Assembly: GCF_015163075.1 (NCBI RefSeq)
Contig: NZ_JADDXU010000032.1
Coordinates: 1 to 64,000, forward strand
Reading direction: 5' to 3'
Origin: Streptomyces justiciae
GTDB taxonomy: Bacteria; Actinomycetota; Actinomycetes; Streptomycetales; Streptomycetaceae
Length of the DNA: 64,000 nt
Part shown: positions 47,296 to 55,555 of the stretch, one piece after another
How the letters are laid out: the number at the start of each line of letters is the position of its first letter
Position numbering within the stretch: the stretch's first letter is position 1
Notes under the pieces: generated by a model
The model's input: only the letters and a program-made list of their open reading frames with translations
Databases searched by the model: none
What the model was told of the DNA's origin: nothing
Position numbers and translations under genes: made by a program

Positions 47296-48287
47296 GCGGA
47301 CCTTCCCTTGCGGAGGCCGGTCTCGCGGTGCAGCAGCCGGAAGGCCAGCAGGGTCAGCAGGGCGGTGAGGGCGAGGACCAGGGCGGTCGCGGTGAGCTGG
47401 AGGGGCCAGTAGTGGGAGGCCGGGTGGTAGTCGCGGTACCAGCCGACGGCGTCGAACTTGTCGTAGAACGCGAGGCATTCGTCGTTCTCGGAGTTCCCGC
47501 AGGTCAGGTTGGAGACGTGGGCTCCGGTGGCGGTGACGATGCCCTCGTCGACGCCGAGGCCGCCGCCGGTCGGGGCGAACCGCTTCAGGGCGACCACACT
47601 GGTGGACGTGGTCCACAGATGGGGCATGACCAGCTGGACGGCGTACCAGAGCAGGCCGGTGAAGCCCAGGCCCGCGACCAGCGCCGGCAGGGAGCCGCGC
47701 CGGAGCAGGCCCGCGAGGGCGCCCGCGACCAGGCCGGCCAGGGCCAGGGCGACGACGACCGGGCCGTTGGCGTAGAAGGTCGGCAGGTCGTACCAGCTCT
47801 TGAGGGTGCCGATGCGGCCCTTGCCCGCCGACCACGCCAGGTGGTGCAGCACGACCAGCAGGCCGGTGCCCGCGGTGACCACGGCCGCCGGCAGCGCCAG
47901 CCGGGAGGCGAACCAGCGCAGCGGGGAGCTGCTCTGCGTCCACGCCAGCCGCGCGGTGCCGGTCTCCACCTCGCGGCCGGTGAGGGCGGCGCCCGCCCAG
48001 GCGGCGACCAGGAAGGGCGCGGCGAGGACGGCGATCGTCGCGTACTGGTAGACGTCCTTGTAGTGGATGATCGCGGCCTGGTCGTACCGGCACGCGGACG
48101 CCTGGCAGGCGTCGTACGCCCGCCAGGCCGCCGCGGACGCGTCCGCGAGCGGACCGCCCAGCCACAGCAGGACGCCGGAGACGGTGACGACCACGGCCGT
48201 CCAGAACAGCAGGGCCGGGCGGTGCAGGCGGATCAGCCAGCGCGTGAGGTGCGGGGTGCCCGGGGCGGGTGGGGTGAGGGTGGTCAT
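47292..48287 (-). CDS. ABC permease, paralogue 1 of 4
   Basis: The product is 331 residues with six membrane helices. The shared marks are GREVETGTARLAWTQSSSP and RDYHPASHYWPLQLTATA. Extracytoplasmic loops hold Cys pairs (YDACQASACRYD and LTCGNSENDECLAFYD), as in paralogue 3. It follows the ATPase gene directly, with an ATGA overlap at 48284-48287. Confidence 0.8.
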   Translation of the reverse strand: MTTLTPPAPGTPHLTRWLIRLHRPALLFWTAVVVTVSGVLLWLGGPLADASAAAWRAYDACQASACRYDQAAIIHYKDVYQYATIAVLAAPFLVAAWAGAALTGREVETGTARLAWTQSSSPLRWFASRLALPAAVVTAGTGLLVVLHHLAWSAGKGRIGTLKSWYDLPTFYANGPVVVALALAGLVAGALAGLLRRGSLPALVAGLGFTGLLWYAVQLVMPHLWTTSTSVVALKRFAPTGGGLGVDEGIVTATGAHVSNLTCGNSENDECLAFYDKFDAVGWYRDYHPASHYWPLQLTATALVLALTALLTLLAFRLLHRETGLRKGRSA

Positions 48288-49192
48288 ACGGCGGACTCCT
48301 CGGGGGACTTCGCCGGGGTGCCCGGCGCCGTCGTCTGCGCCTCGGGGTTGCGCAGGTAGGAGAGGACCAGCTCCTCCAGGGACGGCGTGCCGGGGCGCCA
48401 GTCGGCGGGGAGCGGGGCAGCCGGGCGGATCAGGGCGGTGAGCTGACGGCCCGTGGTGCGGGACTCGACGACGGTGTGCGGGGCGAGGTCGGTGTCGGCG
48501 GCGGCCGACACGCGCGCGTGCGTCTCCAGCAGTGCGTCGATCTCCCCGGCGAGCCGGACCCGTCCGCCGCCGATCAGCAGCAGGTGGTCGCAGGAGTCCT
48601 CCAGCTCCGCCACGACGTGCGAGGACATGACAATCGTGGTGCCGTGCTGGGCCGCCTGCGACATCAGTACGCCCATCAGCTCGTGCCGGGCCAGCGGGTC
48701 GAGGTCGGCCATCGGCTCGTCCAGGAGCAGCAGTTCGGGCCGCTTGCCGAGGGCGAGCGCGAGCGCGACCCGGGTGCGCTGACCACCGGACAGGGAGCGG
48801 ACGCGGGCCTTCGGGTCCAGGTCGCCGCCGGCGACGATCCGCTCGGCGGCGCGCGCGTCCCAGCGGCCGGGGTTGAGGTCGCCGCCCATGCGGAGCGTCT
48901 CGGCGACGGTGAGCTGGGGGTAGAGCGGCTTGTCCTGCGCGACGAAGCCCACACGCGCGCGTGCCTGGCCGACGGGCTCGCCGAGCACGGAGAGCGTGCC
49001 CTCGGTCGGGGCCAGCAGACCCGCGGCGAGGGCCAGCAGGGTGGACTTGCCCGCGCCGTTGGGGCCGACGACGGCGCACACGCGCCCGGCGGGGAGCGCG
49101 AAGGAGCAGTCCCGCAGGGCCCAGCCGGCGCTCCGCCGCAGCCGCCCGAAACGCTTGCCCAGCGCGGCTGCCTCGAGGGCGGTGTCGGTCAT
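48284..49192 (-). CDS. ABC transporter ATPase
   Basis: The product is 302 residues. Walker A is GPNGAGKSTLLAL, the signature LSGGQRTRVALALAL, Walker B LLLLDEPMADLDP and the switch His in IVMSSHVVAELE. A C-terminal extension of about 80 residues ends in SLEELVLSYLRNPEA, as in YtrB/CcmA-type exporters. It is the only ATPase for the four permeases behind it. ATGA overlaps join it to the GntR gene and to paralogue 1, so the whole operon is translationally coupled. Confidence 0.9.
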   Translation of the reverse strand: MTDTALEAAALGKRFGRLRRSAGWALRDCSFALPAGRVCAVVGPNGAGKSTLLALAAGLLAPTEGTLSVLGEPVGQARARVGFVAQDKPLYPQLTVAETLRMGGDLNPGRWDARAAERIVAGGDLDPKARVRSLSGGQRTRVALALALGKRPELLLLDEPMADLDPLARHELMGVLMSQAAQHGTTIVMSSHVVAELEDSCDHLLLIGGGRVRLAGEIDALLETHARVSAAADTDLAPHTVVESRTTGRQLTALIRPAAPLPADWRPGTPSLEELVLSYLRNPEAQTTAPGTPAKSPEESAV

Positions 49193-49617
49193 GAAGGGTC
49201 TCCCTGGCTGTGCTGGGTCGCGGCGGTCTGTTCGGGGAACTGCGTCGGGAAGTGCTTGTCGAGTACGGCGGTGAAGAGGGCGGCCACGTCGTCCCGGTCC
49301 AGGCCGGCCTCGCGGGCCTTGGCCGTCCAGCCGTCCAGCTCGGCGTTGAGCGGCGAGTCGGCCGGGGCGGCGCCGAGACCGCGGCGCACGAAGGTGCCGA
49401 GTCCGCGGCGGGCCTCGACCAGTCCCTCGCGCTCCAGCTCGCGGTAGGCCTTGAGAACGGTGTTGGGGTTGATGGCGGTGGCCTCCACTACCTCGCGAGC
49501 CGTGGGGAGCTTGTCGCCCGGCTCCAGGTGGCCCAGTCGGAGGGCCTGCTTGGTCTGCTGGACGATCTGGACGTACGTGGCGACCCCGGAGTGCCGGTCG
49601 ATGCGGTACTCGAGCAC
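49189..49617 (-). CDS. GntR-family regulator (YtrA subfamily)
   Basis: The product is 142 residues. An N-terminal winged helix (VATYVQIVQQTKQALRLGHL, KLPTAREVVEATAINPNTVL, REGLVEARRGLGTFV) precedes a short C-terminal tail without the usual GntR ligand domain, the hallmark of YtrA. Such repressors control the ABC operon they begin, often in response to cell-wall antibiotics. The GTG start lies 8 bp from a large palindrome whose arm contains the ribosome binding site. The gene heads six overlapping genes. Confidence 0.9.
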   Translation of the reverse strand: MLEYRIDRHSGVATYVQIVQQTKQALRLGHLEPGDKLPTAREVVEATAINPNTVLKAYRELEREGLVEARRGLGTFVRRGLGAAPADSPLNAELDGWTAKAREAGLDRDDVAALFTAVLDKHFPTQFPEQTAATQHSQGDPS

Positions 49618-49624
49618 CCGTGAA

Positions 49625-49658
49625 CCACCCTTTCACTAATTGAGTAGTGAAAGGGTGG
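49625..49658 (-). promoter_or_regulatory. Large palindrome before the GntR gene
   Basis: CCACCCTTTCACTA and TAGTGAAAGGGTGG are 14-bp perfect arms around 6 bases. On the minus strand the proximal arm provides the AAAGGGTGG ribosome binding region of the GntR gene. It is the probable operator, and it may also fold in RNA. Confidence 0.75.
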
Positions 49659-49761
49659 TGGAAGGGGGGTGGCAAAGTCAAGCGGCGGCTTCGGGCGACG
49701 GCTGCGGAAAGTCGTTCGCCGATCCGTGAACCGATCGGTGGGGCTCGTGCGATGAGGGGGT

Positions 49762-50301
49762 GTGAGCGAGACGAGAAGCGACGGCGAGCTGCTGCGGGCC
49801 GCGGCAGCCGGGGACCGGCGCGCCTTCGAGGAGCTGTACCGGCGGTTCGCGCCGTGGCTGACCGCGCGACTGCGGGGCCGGTGCGCCGACGCCGGGACAG
49901 TCGACGACGTCGTGCAGGAGACCTTCCTCGCGATCTGGCGCGGCAAGGCCCGCTATCGGGAGGACGGCGACGTGGCCGGGTGGCTGTGGCGGATCGGGTC
50001 GCGGCGGCTGGTCGACGCGCTGCGCGGTGACGGGGCGCGGGGGCGGCTGCGGCAGGCGCTGGCCAGACTGCGGCACCGGGACGAGGCGTCCGCGGAGGAA
50101 CGCGTGCTCGCGGGGGTGGAGCACGGAGACCTCGCGGGCGCCCTGGTCCGCCTCTCGCCCGAACTCCGCGCGGTCCTCCAGGCGACGGTCATCGACGGAC
50201 TGACCACCCGCGAGGCCGCCGTCGTCCTGGGAATTCCGCCGGGGACGGTCAAGACGCGGGCCCTGCGCGCCCGCAAGCAACTGCGGGAGGCGCTGGCATG
50301 A
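49762..50301 (+). CDS. ECF-type RNA polymerase sigma factor
   Basis: The product is 179 residues with regions 2 and 4 only. Region 2 is AFEELYRRFAPWLTARLRG and TVDDVVQETFLAIWRGKARY; region 4 is LTTREAAVVLGIPPGTVKTR. The GTG follows GAGGGGG. It is followed by an anti-sigma-like zinc-finger membrane protein, the usual arrangement of ECF sigma factors held at the membrane until a signal comes. The ABC genes that follow are probably part of its response or of the sensing machinery. Confidence 0.9.
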   Translation: MSETRSDGELLRAAAAGDRRAFEELYRRFAPWLTARLRGRCADAGTVDDVVQETFLAIWRGKARYREDGDVAGWLWRIGSRRLVDALRGDGARGRLRQALARLRHRDEASAEERVLAGVEHGDLAGALVRLSPELRAVLQATVIDGLTTREAAVVLGIPPGTVKTRALRARKQLREALA

Positions 50302-50443
50302 GCGGGCGGATGGACGGACGGGGTCTGCGGGGCCGCGCGTGGACGGTGGGTGACGGCGTCACATGGCAGACCGGCGGACGCGGTCCGCGGGGCCGCGCGC
50401 GGACGGCTCGGTCGGTGCGGGTACGAACAGTGGAGGTGGCGGC

Positions 50444-51262
50444 ATGACGTGGCATGTGGATGCCGAGGATCTACGGGCCTACGCCCAGGGTGAGTTGGCG
50501 CCGCCCATGCTCTGGTCCGCCGACACGCATCTGATGTCCTGCGCGGAGTGCCGGGAGGCGCTCGCCGCGGTGAGCGACCCGGTCGCCCTCGACGCCGGCT
50601 GGGACCGGCTCGACGCCGAACTCGACGTCCCCCGAAGGGGGCTGTTCGAGTCGCTGCTCGTGCGGATCGGCGTAGCCGACCATGTCGCCCGGCTGCTCAC
50701 GGCGACACCCGTGCTGCGCCGCTCATGGCTGGCATCGGTGGTGTTCCTGCTGCTGACGACCGTCGGCGTGGTCTACACGGCGGACTCGCCGACCCTGTTC
50801 CTCGCCCTCGCCCCGCTGCTCCCGCTCGCCGGGGTCGCGCTGTCGTACGGCCCCGCGCTGGACCCGACGTACGAGATGGCGGTCGTCAGCCCGCTCCATG
50901 GCTTCCGGCTGCTGATGATCCGCACGGTGGCGGTGCTCGCCGCGGGCCTCGGCCTCAACGGCCTGGCGACCCTCGCGCTGCCCTCGTACGGCCTGCGCGC
51001 GCTGGCCTGGCTGCTGCCCGCGCTCGCCCTGACCGCGACCGGACTCGCGCTCACCCCCCGGCTGGGGCCGGTGCTCGCGCCGTCGCTGGTCGGCGGGGCA
51101 TGGGTCGCGCTGCTCGTCGCCGCCGACCGGGCCGGGGACGGCCCGCTCGTGCCGTTCACCGCGGCCGGCCAGGGCGCCGCCGCGGCGGTCGCCGCCCTCG
51201 CGGTCGGCCTGCTCTTCCTCGTACGTGACCGTTTCGACGTCTTCCCCAGGAGTGCCGTATGA
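50444..51262 (+). CDS. Zinc-finger anti-sigma factor, membrane protein
   Basis: The product is 272 residues. The N-terminal domain carries the zf-HC2 signature (HLMSCAECREALAAVSD, H-x3-C-x2-C) that binds the sigma factor. Residues 85-260 form about six membrane helices, an unusually large membrane part for an anti-sigma factor. It overlaps the ABC ATPase gene by ATGA. I chose the ATG at 50444 behind GGAGGTGG. The 140 bp before it are GC-rich repeats of CGCGCGGACGG type without an evident gene. Confidence 0.8.
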   Translation: MTWHVDAEDLRAYAQGELAPPMLWSADTHLMSCAECREALAAVSDPVALDAGWDRLDAELDVPRRGLFESLLVRIGVADHVARLLTATPVLRRSWLASVVFLLLTTVGVVYTADSPTLFLALAPLLPLAGVALSYGPALDPTYEMAVVSPLHGFRLLMIRTVAVLAAGLGLNGLATLALPSYGLRALAWLLPALALTATGLALTPRLGPVLAPSLVGGAWVALLVAADRAGDGPLVPFTAAGQGAAAAVAALAVGLLFLVRDRFDVFPRSAV

Positions 51263-52122
51263 CACCCACCGTCTCCGCCGAGGGGCTCAGCCTCCATTAC
51301 GGCGGCACCCGCGCCCTCGACGACGTGTCGCTGCGGCTGACCCGGGGCGTCACCGGGCTGCTCGGCCCCAACGGGGCGGGAAAGACGACCCTGTTGCGGG
51401 TGCTGGCCACGGCGGTCCCCGCCGACCGCGGCGCCTTCACGGTCCTCGGGAACGACCCGGGTACCGCGCGCGGCCGGCAGGAGGTGCGGCGGCGGCTCGG
51501 CTATCTGCCGCAGACCCCCGGCTTCCACCCGGACTTCACCGCCTTCGAGTTCGTCGACTACGTGGCGATCCTGAAGGAGCTCACCGACCGCGGCGCCCGC
51601 CATCGCGAGGTGCGGCGGGTGCTCGACGAGGTGGACCTGGGCGACGTGCGCGGCAAACGCATCAAGAAGCTGTCCGGCGGGATGCGGCAGCGGGTGGCGC
51701 TGGCGGCCTCCCTCGTCGGCGACCCGGGCTTCCTGGTCCTGGACGAACCGACGGTCGGCCTGGACCCCGAACAGCGCATGAGGTTCCGGGAGTTGATCGC
51801 CCGGGCGGGCGAGGGCCGGACCGTGCTCCTGTCCACCCACCAGACCGAGGACGTGGCGATGCTCTGCCACCGGGTCGTGGTGATGGCCGGCGGCCGGATC
51901 CGTTTCGACGGCACCCCGGCCGAGCTGACCGCGGTCGCCGCGGGCCGCGTGTGGAACAGCGCGGAACGCGACCCGGGCGCGAAGGCGGGCTGGCGCACCG
52001 GCACCGGCTCCTTCCGCAACGTGGGCAACCCGCCCGCCGGCGCGGACCTCACCGACCCCACCCTGGAGGACGGCTACCTGCTCACCCTGGACGACGCGGG
52101 CGTGGAGGTGGCGGCGGCATGA
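51259..52122 (+). CDS. ABC transporter ATPase in the sigma-factor operon
   Basis: The product is 287 residues. Walker A is GPNGAGKTTLLRVL, the signature LSGGMRQRVALAASL, Walker B FLVLDEPTVGLDP and the switch His in VLLSTHQTEDVAM. It resembles bacitracin- and lantibiotic-type exporter ATPases. ATGA overlap joins it to the anti-sigma gene and a 4-base ATGA joins it to the permease, so sigma, anti-sigma and exporter are made together. Confidence 0.88.
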   Translation: MTPTVSAEGLSLHYGGTRALDDVSLRLTRGVTGLLGPNGAGKTTLLRVLATAVPADRGAFTVLGNDPGTARGRQEVRRRLGYLPQTPGFHPDFTAFEFVDYVAILKELTDRGARHREVRRVLDEVDLGDVRGKRIKKLSGGMRQRVALAASLVGDPGFLVLDEPTVGLDPEQRMRFRELIARAGEGRTVLLSTHQTEDVAMLCHRVVVMAGGRIRFDGTPAELTAVAAGRVWNSAERDPGAKAGWRTGTGSFRNVGNPPAGADLTDPTLEDGYLLTLDDAGVEVAAA

Positions 52123-53639
52123 GCGCGGTCATGGAGGCGGCCCCGACCGCCACGCAGACGCAGTCGCACAACCCCTGGCCGGCGGTGTTCGCCCTGGCCC
52201 GCTTCGAGGCGCGCAGGCTCCTCACCACCATCCCGGTGCTCCTCGGCTTCCTCGTCTACGCGGCCTGGATCGTATGGCGCGCCCAGGACTACGCGGACGG
52301 CTACCCGGCCCTCCAGGACGCCGACCGCGCCACCCAGGGCGGCCCGCTCCTCGTCGGCCTCGCGGTCCTGCTGGCGGTGAACCAGGCCGTGCTGAGATCC
52401 CTCCGCCGCGACACGGAACGGCACTTCACGGTGCTGGTGATGAGCACGGCACACCGGACGGCCGCGCATCTACTGTCCGTCGTCCCGGCCGCGCTGCTCA
52501 CCGCGGTGTGCGTGGCCGGGCAGTTCGGCTGGCAGGCGCTCAAGCCGGGCGCGCTCGGGCACGGTTCGCCGGGCGAGCTGCTGGTCGGACCGCTGACGGT
52601 GCTCGCGTTCGGGGCGGCCGGGGTGCTGATCGCCCGCGTGATCAGGACGCCCTTCACGGCACCGCTGGTCGTGGTCTTCTTCCTGTTCCTCTTCCTGCTC
52701 AGCACCGGCGCCGGCATCGACGAGGGCTGGACGCGCTGGCTGACCCCGGTCATAGGGGTGGCCAGCAGCAACACCCTGCCCTCCGACCTGATCGGCCGCC
52801 CCGCCGCCTGGCACGCGCTCTATCTCGCCGCGCTCGGTCTGACGGTGGCGCTGCTCGCGGTGCTGGTCGGCGGCGGGCTGCGTGCGCGGTCCGTGCAGGC
52901 CGGGTTCGTCGGGGCGCTGGCGCTGACGGTCCTCGGCGCGGTCGCGCAGGGCCAGGGCGTCTCCTCCGAGGTGACGGCGGCGCGGGAGCGGGCCACGCTC
53001 CACCCCGAGCAGGTGCAGACATGCGTGGAGCGGGACGGGTCGCGCTACTGCGCGTTCCCCGAGTGGCGGGGCCGGACCGCGGACTGGGCGCGGGCCGTGG
53101 CCGAGGTCCAGTCCCTCGCCGGCGGCACCGCCCACGACCAGAGCCTCCTCGTCCGCCAGCGGCTCGACGCGCGCTACGGCCTCGACGGCGACGCCGCGCT
53201 CGACCCCGCGACGACCCCGCACCAGGTGACGGTGGGCACGGCCTGGGGCGGCAACCGGGTCCCGGAGTTCTCGGCCGCCGTCGCGGGGGTGCTGGTCACC
53301 GGCGACGAGAAGACGGCCGGTGAGCTGTGCGACGGCCGCATGGTCACCGTGATGTGGCTGGCCCTGGCCGGCCGGTCCGACCCGATCGGCAGCCTCAAGA
53401 ACGTCCGCCTCGACGACAGCGTGAGCGGCTCGGCGATCGTCCTGTCCCAGACGAACCCGCTGACCATGACGGCCGGTCAGACGACGGTCGTCCGCAAGCT
53501 GCTGGAGCAGCCGCGGGACGGGGTGGCGGCGAAGGTGCGGACGAACTGGACGGAACTGACGTCCCCGAAGGTGACGACGGCACGGGTGGCGGAGTTGCTG
53601 GGGGTCACGGCGAAGGTGGGGGCGGACAAATGCGACTGA
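52119..53639 (+). CDS. ABC permease with large extracytoplasmic domain
   Basis: The product is 506 residues. Residues 40-310 have six or more membrane helices (VVVFFLFLFLLSTGAGIDEG among them). The C-terminal 200 residues are soluble and extracytoplasmic, with two Cys (TCVERDGSRYCAFPEW) likely in a disulfide and repeated VTTARVAELLGVTAKVG at the end. It looks like a sensory or substrate-binding domain joined to the permease, a trait of exporters that also detect their ligand. It overlaps the ATPase gene by ATGA. Confidence 0.75.
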   Translation: MSAVMEAAPTATQTQSHNPWPAVFALARFEARRLLTTIPVLLGFLVYAAWIVWRAQDYADGYPALQDADRATQGGPLLVGLAVLLAVNQAVLRSLRRDTERHFTVLVMSTAHRTAAHLLSVVPAALLTAVCVAGQFGWQALKPGALGHGSPGELLVGPLTVLAFGAAGVLIARVIRTPFTAPLVVVFFLFLFLLSTGAGIDEGWTRWLTPVIGVASSNTLPSDLIGRPAAWHALYLAALGLTVALLAVLVGGGLRARSVQAGFVGALALTVLGAVAQGQGVSSEVTAARERATLHPEQVQTCVERDGSRYCAFPEWRGRTADWARAVAEVQSLAGGTAHDQSLLVRQRLDARYGLDGDAALDPATTPHQVTVGTAWGGNRVPEFSAAVAGVLVTGDEKTAGELCDGRMVTVMWLALAGRSDPIGSLKNVRLDDSVSGSAIVLSQTNPLTMTAGQTTVVRKLLEQPRDGVAAKVRTNWTELTSPKVTTARVAELLGVTAKVGADKCD

Positions 53640-53766
53640 GGGAAGGGCGGGTGGTGCCTGCTCCGCGGGTGCTCGCCGAGGTGATGGTGGGGGTGGGCAG
53701 GTGTGCGTGAAGGGAAGGCCGGTGGTGCCGGTTCCGGGGGCGTTGGAGGTGGGCAAGTGCGGCTGA
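53630..53766 (+). repeat. Repeated start regions with two short overlapping ORFs
   Basis: Three successive start segments resemble each other: MRLREGRVVPAPRVLAEV (53630-53710), VCVKGRPVVPVPGALEV (53701-53766) and VRLTGALLVPVLRTL (53757 on). Each has a GGTGGG-type ribosome binding stretch before it, and each ORF ends a few bases past the next start. Confidence 0.5.
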
Positions 53767-54401
53767 CCGGAGCGTTGTTGGTACCCGTGCTGCGGACCCT
53801 GCCCTGGCGGGCGCTCGGTGCCGCCGGTGCCGTGGGGCTGCTGATCGTCTCGATGGCGCGGCTGACGGACGAGGCCGACGAGATGCTGGCGCTGAACCTG
53901 CTGCGGGCCGCCGCCCTCGCCTTCGCCCTGGGCCTGGCGTTCGTGCTGGACGACCCGGCCCGGCACACGACGGCTGCGGTGCCGACCCGCCGACCCGCCC
54001 GTCACGCCCTGCGGGTCGCGCTCGTCGCGCCGGTCACCGCGGCGTGGTGGACGGCGGCGCTGCTGCTCGTGCCGGACGGGATACGTCCGCCCGTGGGCGA
54101 CGTGACCCTGGAGGCGGGCGCGGCGTTCACGCTGGCGCTCGCGGCGGCGTCGGCGGCGATCCGCCTCACACAGGCGGCGGAACCGGGGCAGGCGGTGGCC
54201 GGCGCGGTGCTGACGACGGCCGTGCTGGGGCTGCTGCTGTGGCCGGGGCGGTGGGAGCTGTTCGTGGGGACGCAGGACCCGAAGTGGGCGGCGGCGCATG
54301 ACCGGTGGGGGATGGTGCTGGTCGGCGCGGTGGTGGTGTGGGGGGTGTGCGGGCCGGAACCCCTGAGGCGCCGGGTGTTCTTGAAGCCCACCAGGGCCTG
54401 A
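53757..54401 (+). CDS. Membrane protein, last gene of the sigma-factor operon
   Basis: The product is 214 residues with about six membrane helices (VLRTLPWRALGAAGAVGLLI, MLALNLLRAAALAFALGLAF, AGAVLTTAVLGLLLWPGRW). There is no recognised catalytic motif. The GTG at 53757 lies eight bases after TTGGAGG, an unusually strong site. Its N-terminus resembles the two short ORFs before it. It may be a second permease subunit for the ABC ATPase at 51259, since that operon has only one large permease; that is inference. Confidence 0.65.
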   Translation: MRLTGALLVPVLRTLPWRALGAAGAVGLLIVSMARLTDEADEMLALNLLRAAALAFALGLAFVLDDPARHTTAAVPTRRPARHALRVALVAPVTAAWWTAALLLVPDGIRPPVGDVTLEAGAAFTLALAAASAAIRLTQAAEPGQAVAGAVLTTAVLGLLLWPGRWELFVGTQDPKWAAAHDRWGMVLVGAVVVWGVCGPEPLRRRVFLKPTRA

Positions 54402-54446
54402 GTCCTCGGACCTTGAGCCCCGGACCCTGAGGCCCCCGGCGTCACA

Positions 54447-55373
54447 TCACGTCTCCGTGCGGTACATCAGGTCCGTCTCATGCGTCACGAACCCCAGCCG
54501 CTCGTACACCGACACCGCCGCCTTGTTGTCCGCGTCGACATAGAGCATCGCGGTCGGCAGCCCCTGCTTGGCGAGGTGCCGCAGCCCGATGGTCGTGAGG
54601 GACTTGCCGAGGCCCCCGCCCTGGACGCCCGGCTTCACACCGAGGACGTACACCTCGCCCAGCCCCTCCGTCGCATGGACCTTGGTCCAGTGGAAGCCGA
54701 CGAGTTCGTCGCCGCGGAAGGCGAGGAAGAAGCCGGCGGGGTCGAACCAGGGCTCGGCCATCCGGTCGTCGAGGTCGCGCTGGACGAGGGAGCCCTGCTC
54801 GGGATGGTGGGCGAACGCGGCGGCGTTCACGGCGAGCCAGGCGGCGTCGTCGGTGCCGGGGACGAAGGACCGTACGGTCACGCCCTCCGGCAGGACCGGG
54901 TCGGGGAGGTCCAGGTCGGTCAACGGCCGCCGCATCTGCCGTAGCTCACGGAACAGGGTGAGGCCGAGGACCTGGGCGAGATGGCGGGCGGCGGCGTGAC
55001 CGCCGTGGGCCCACACCCGCAGCCGTTTGCCGGAGGCGGCGAGGAGCGCGGAGCCGAGGGCCCGGCCGTGGCCGCGACCGCGGTGCCCGGGGTGGACGAC
55101 CAGCTCGGCGGCCGGGGCCTCCACGGGGTCGGTGTCCTCCAGCTGGGCGTAGCCGACGAGTTCGTCGTCGACGGTCAGCAGCAGATGGGCCACCCCCTCG
55201 CGGGCGCCGCCGCGCAGTTGCAACCGGCCCTGTTCCGAGACGGCTTGCTGGCCGTCGCTGCGGGCGGCCGCCGCGAGGAGCGCGAGGACGGCGTCCGTCT
55301 GGTCCGGGGAGAGTGCCGAGCAGGTCTGAATGGAGCGAGTGCTGCCGGGCCGCACGGTGTCGTCGCTGGTCAT
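54447..55373 (-). CDS. mshD: Mycothiol synthase MshD
   Basis: The product is 308 residues and acetylates Cys-GlcN-Ins, the last step of mycothiol synthesis. Two GNAT domains are in tandem. The first has AAELVVHPGHRGRGHGRALG; the second has VYVLGVKPGVQGGGLGKSLT and ends LYVDADNKAAVSVYERLGF. This double-GNAT arrangement is diagnostic of MshD. The ATG at 55373 begins after TCGTACGC; the region upstream is shared with the divergent nucleotidase gene and carries GCAAAG repeats. Confidence 0.93.
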   Translation of the reverse strand: MTSDDTVRPGSTRSIQTCSALSPDQTDAVLALLAAAARSDGQQAVSEQGRLQLRGGAREGVAHLLLTVDDELVGYAQLEDTDPVEAPAAELVVHPGHRGRGHGRALGSALLAASGKRLRVWAHGGHAAARHLAQVLGLTLFRELRQMRRPLTDLDLPDPVLPEGVTVRSFVPGTDDAAWLAVNAAAFAHHPEQGSLVQRDLDDRMAEPWFDPAGFFLAFRGDELVGFHWTKVHATEGLGEVYVLGVKPGVQGGGLGKSLTTIGLRHLAKQGLPTAMLYVDADNKAAVSVYERLGFVTHETDLMYRTET

Positions 55374-55399
55374 GCGTACGAGGGTACGGGGGAGAGGCA

Positions 55400-55453
55400 G
55401 CAAAGTGGCGGCACCGTAAACCCTGCAAAGTGCCTGCAAAGGGCAGGGCAAAG
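55400..55453. repeat. Four GCAAAG repeats in the divergent mshD-nucleotidase region
   Basis: GCAAAG occurs at 55400, 55425, 55436 and 55448, with spacings of 25, 11 and 12 bases. The near-helical spacing suggests a row of protein-binding sites. Either gene, or both, may be the target. Confidence 0.5.
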
Positions 55454-55555
55454 GGAAACCAGGATGTAACCAAGAAACCCCTGTCGCGCTACGCGCGTTG
55501 ACTTTAGGCTGCGCCGGACGGGGCCCACTTGCTCAGACGACCCACAGGGGGGCGT

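Noticed and set aside
52470..54299. 609-codon minus-strand open frame
   Set aside because: Antisense shadow of the ABC permease and membrane protein genes; low-complexity Arg/Gly/Gln content.
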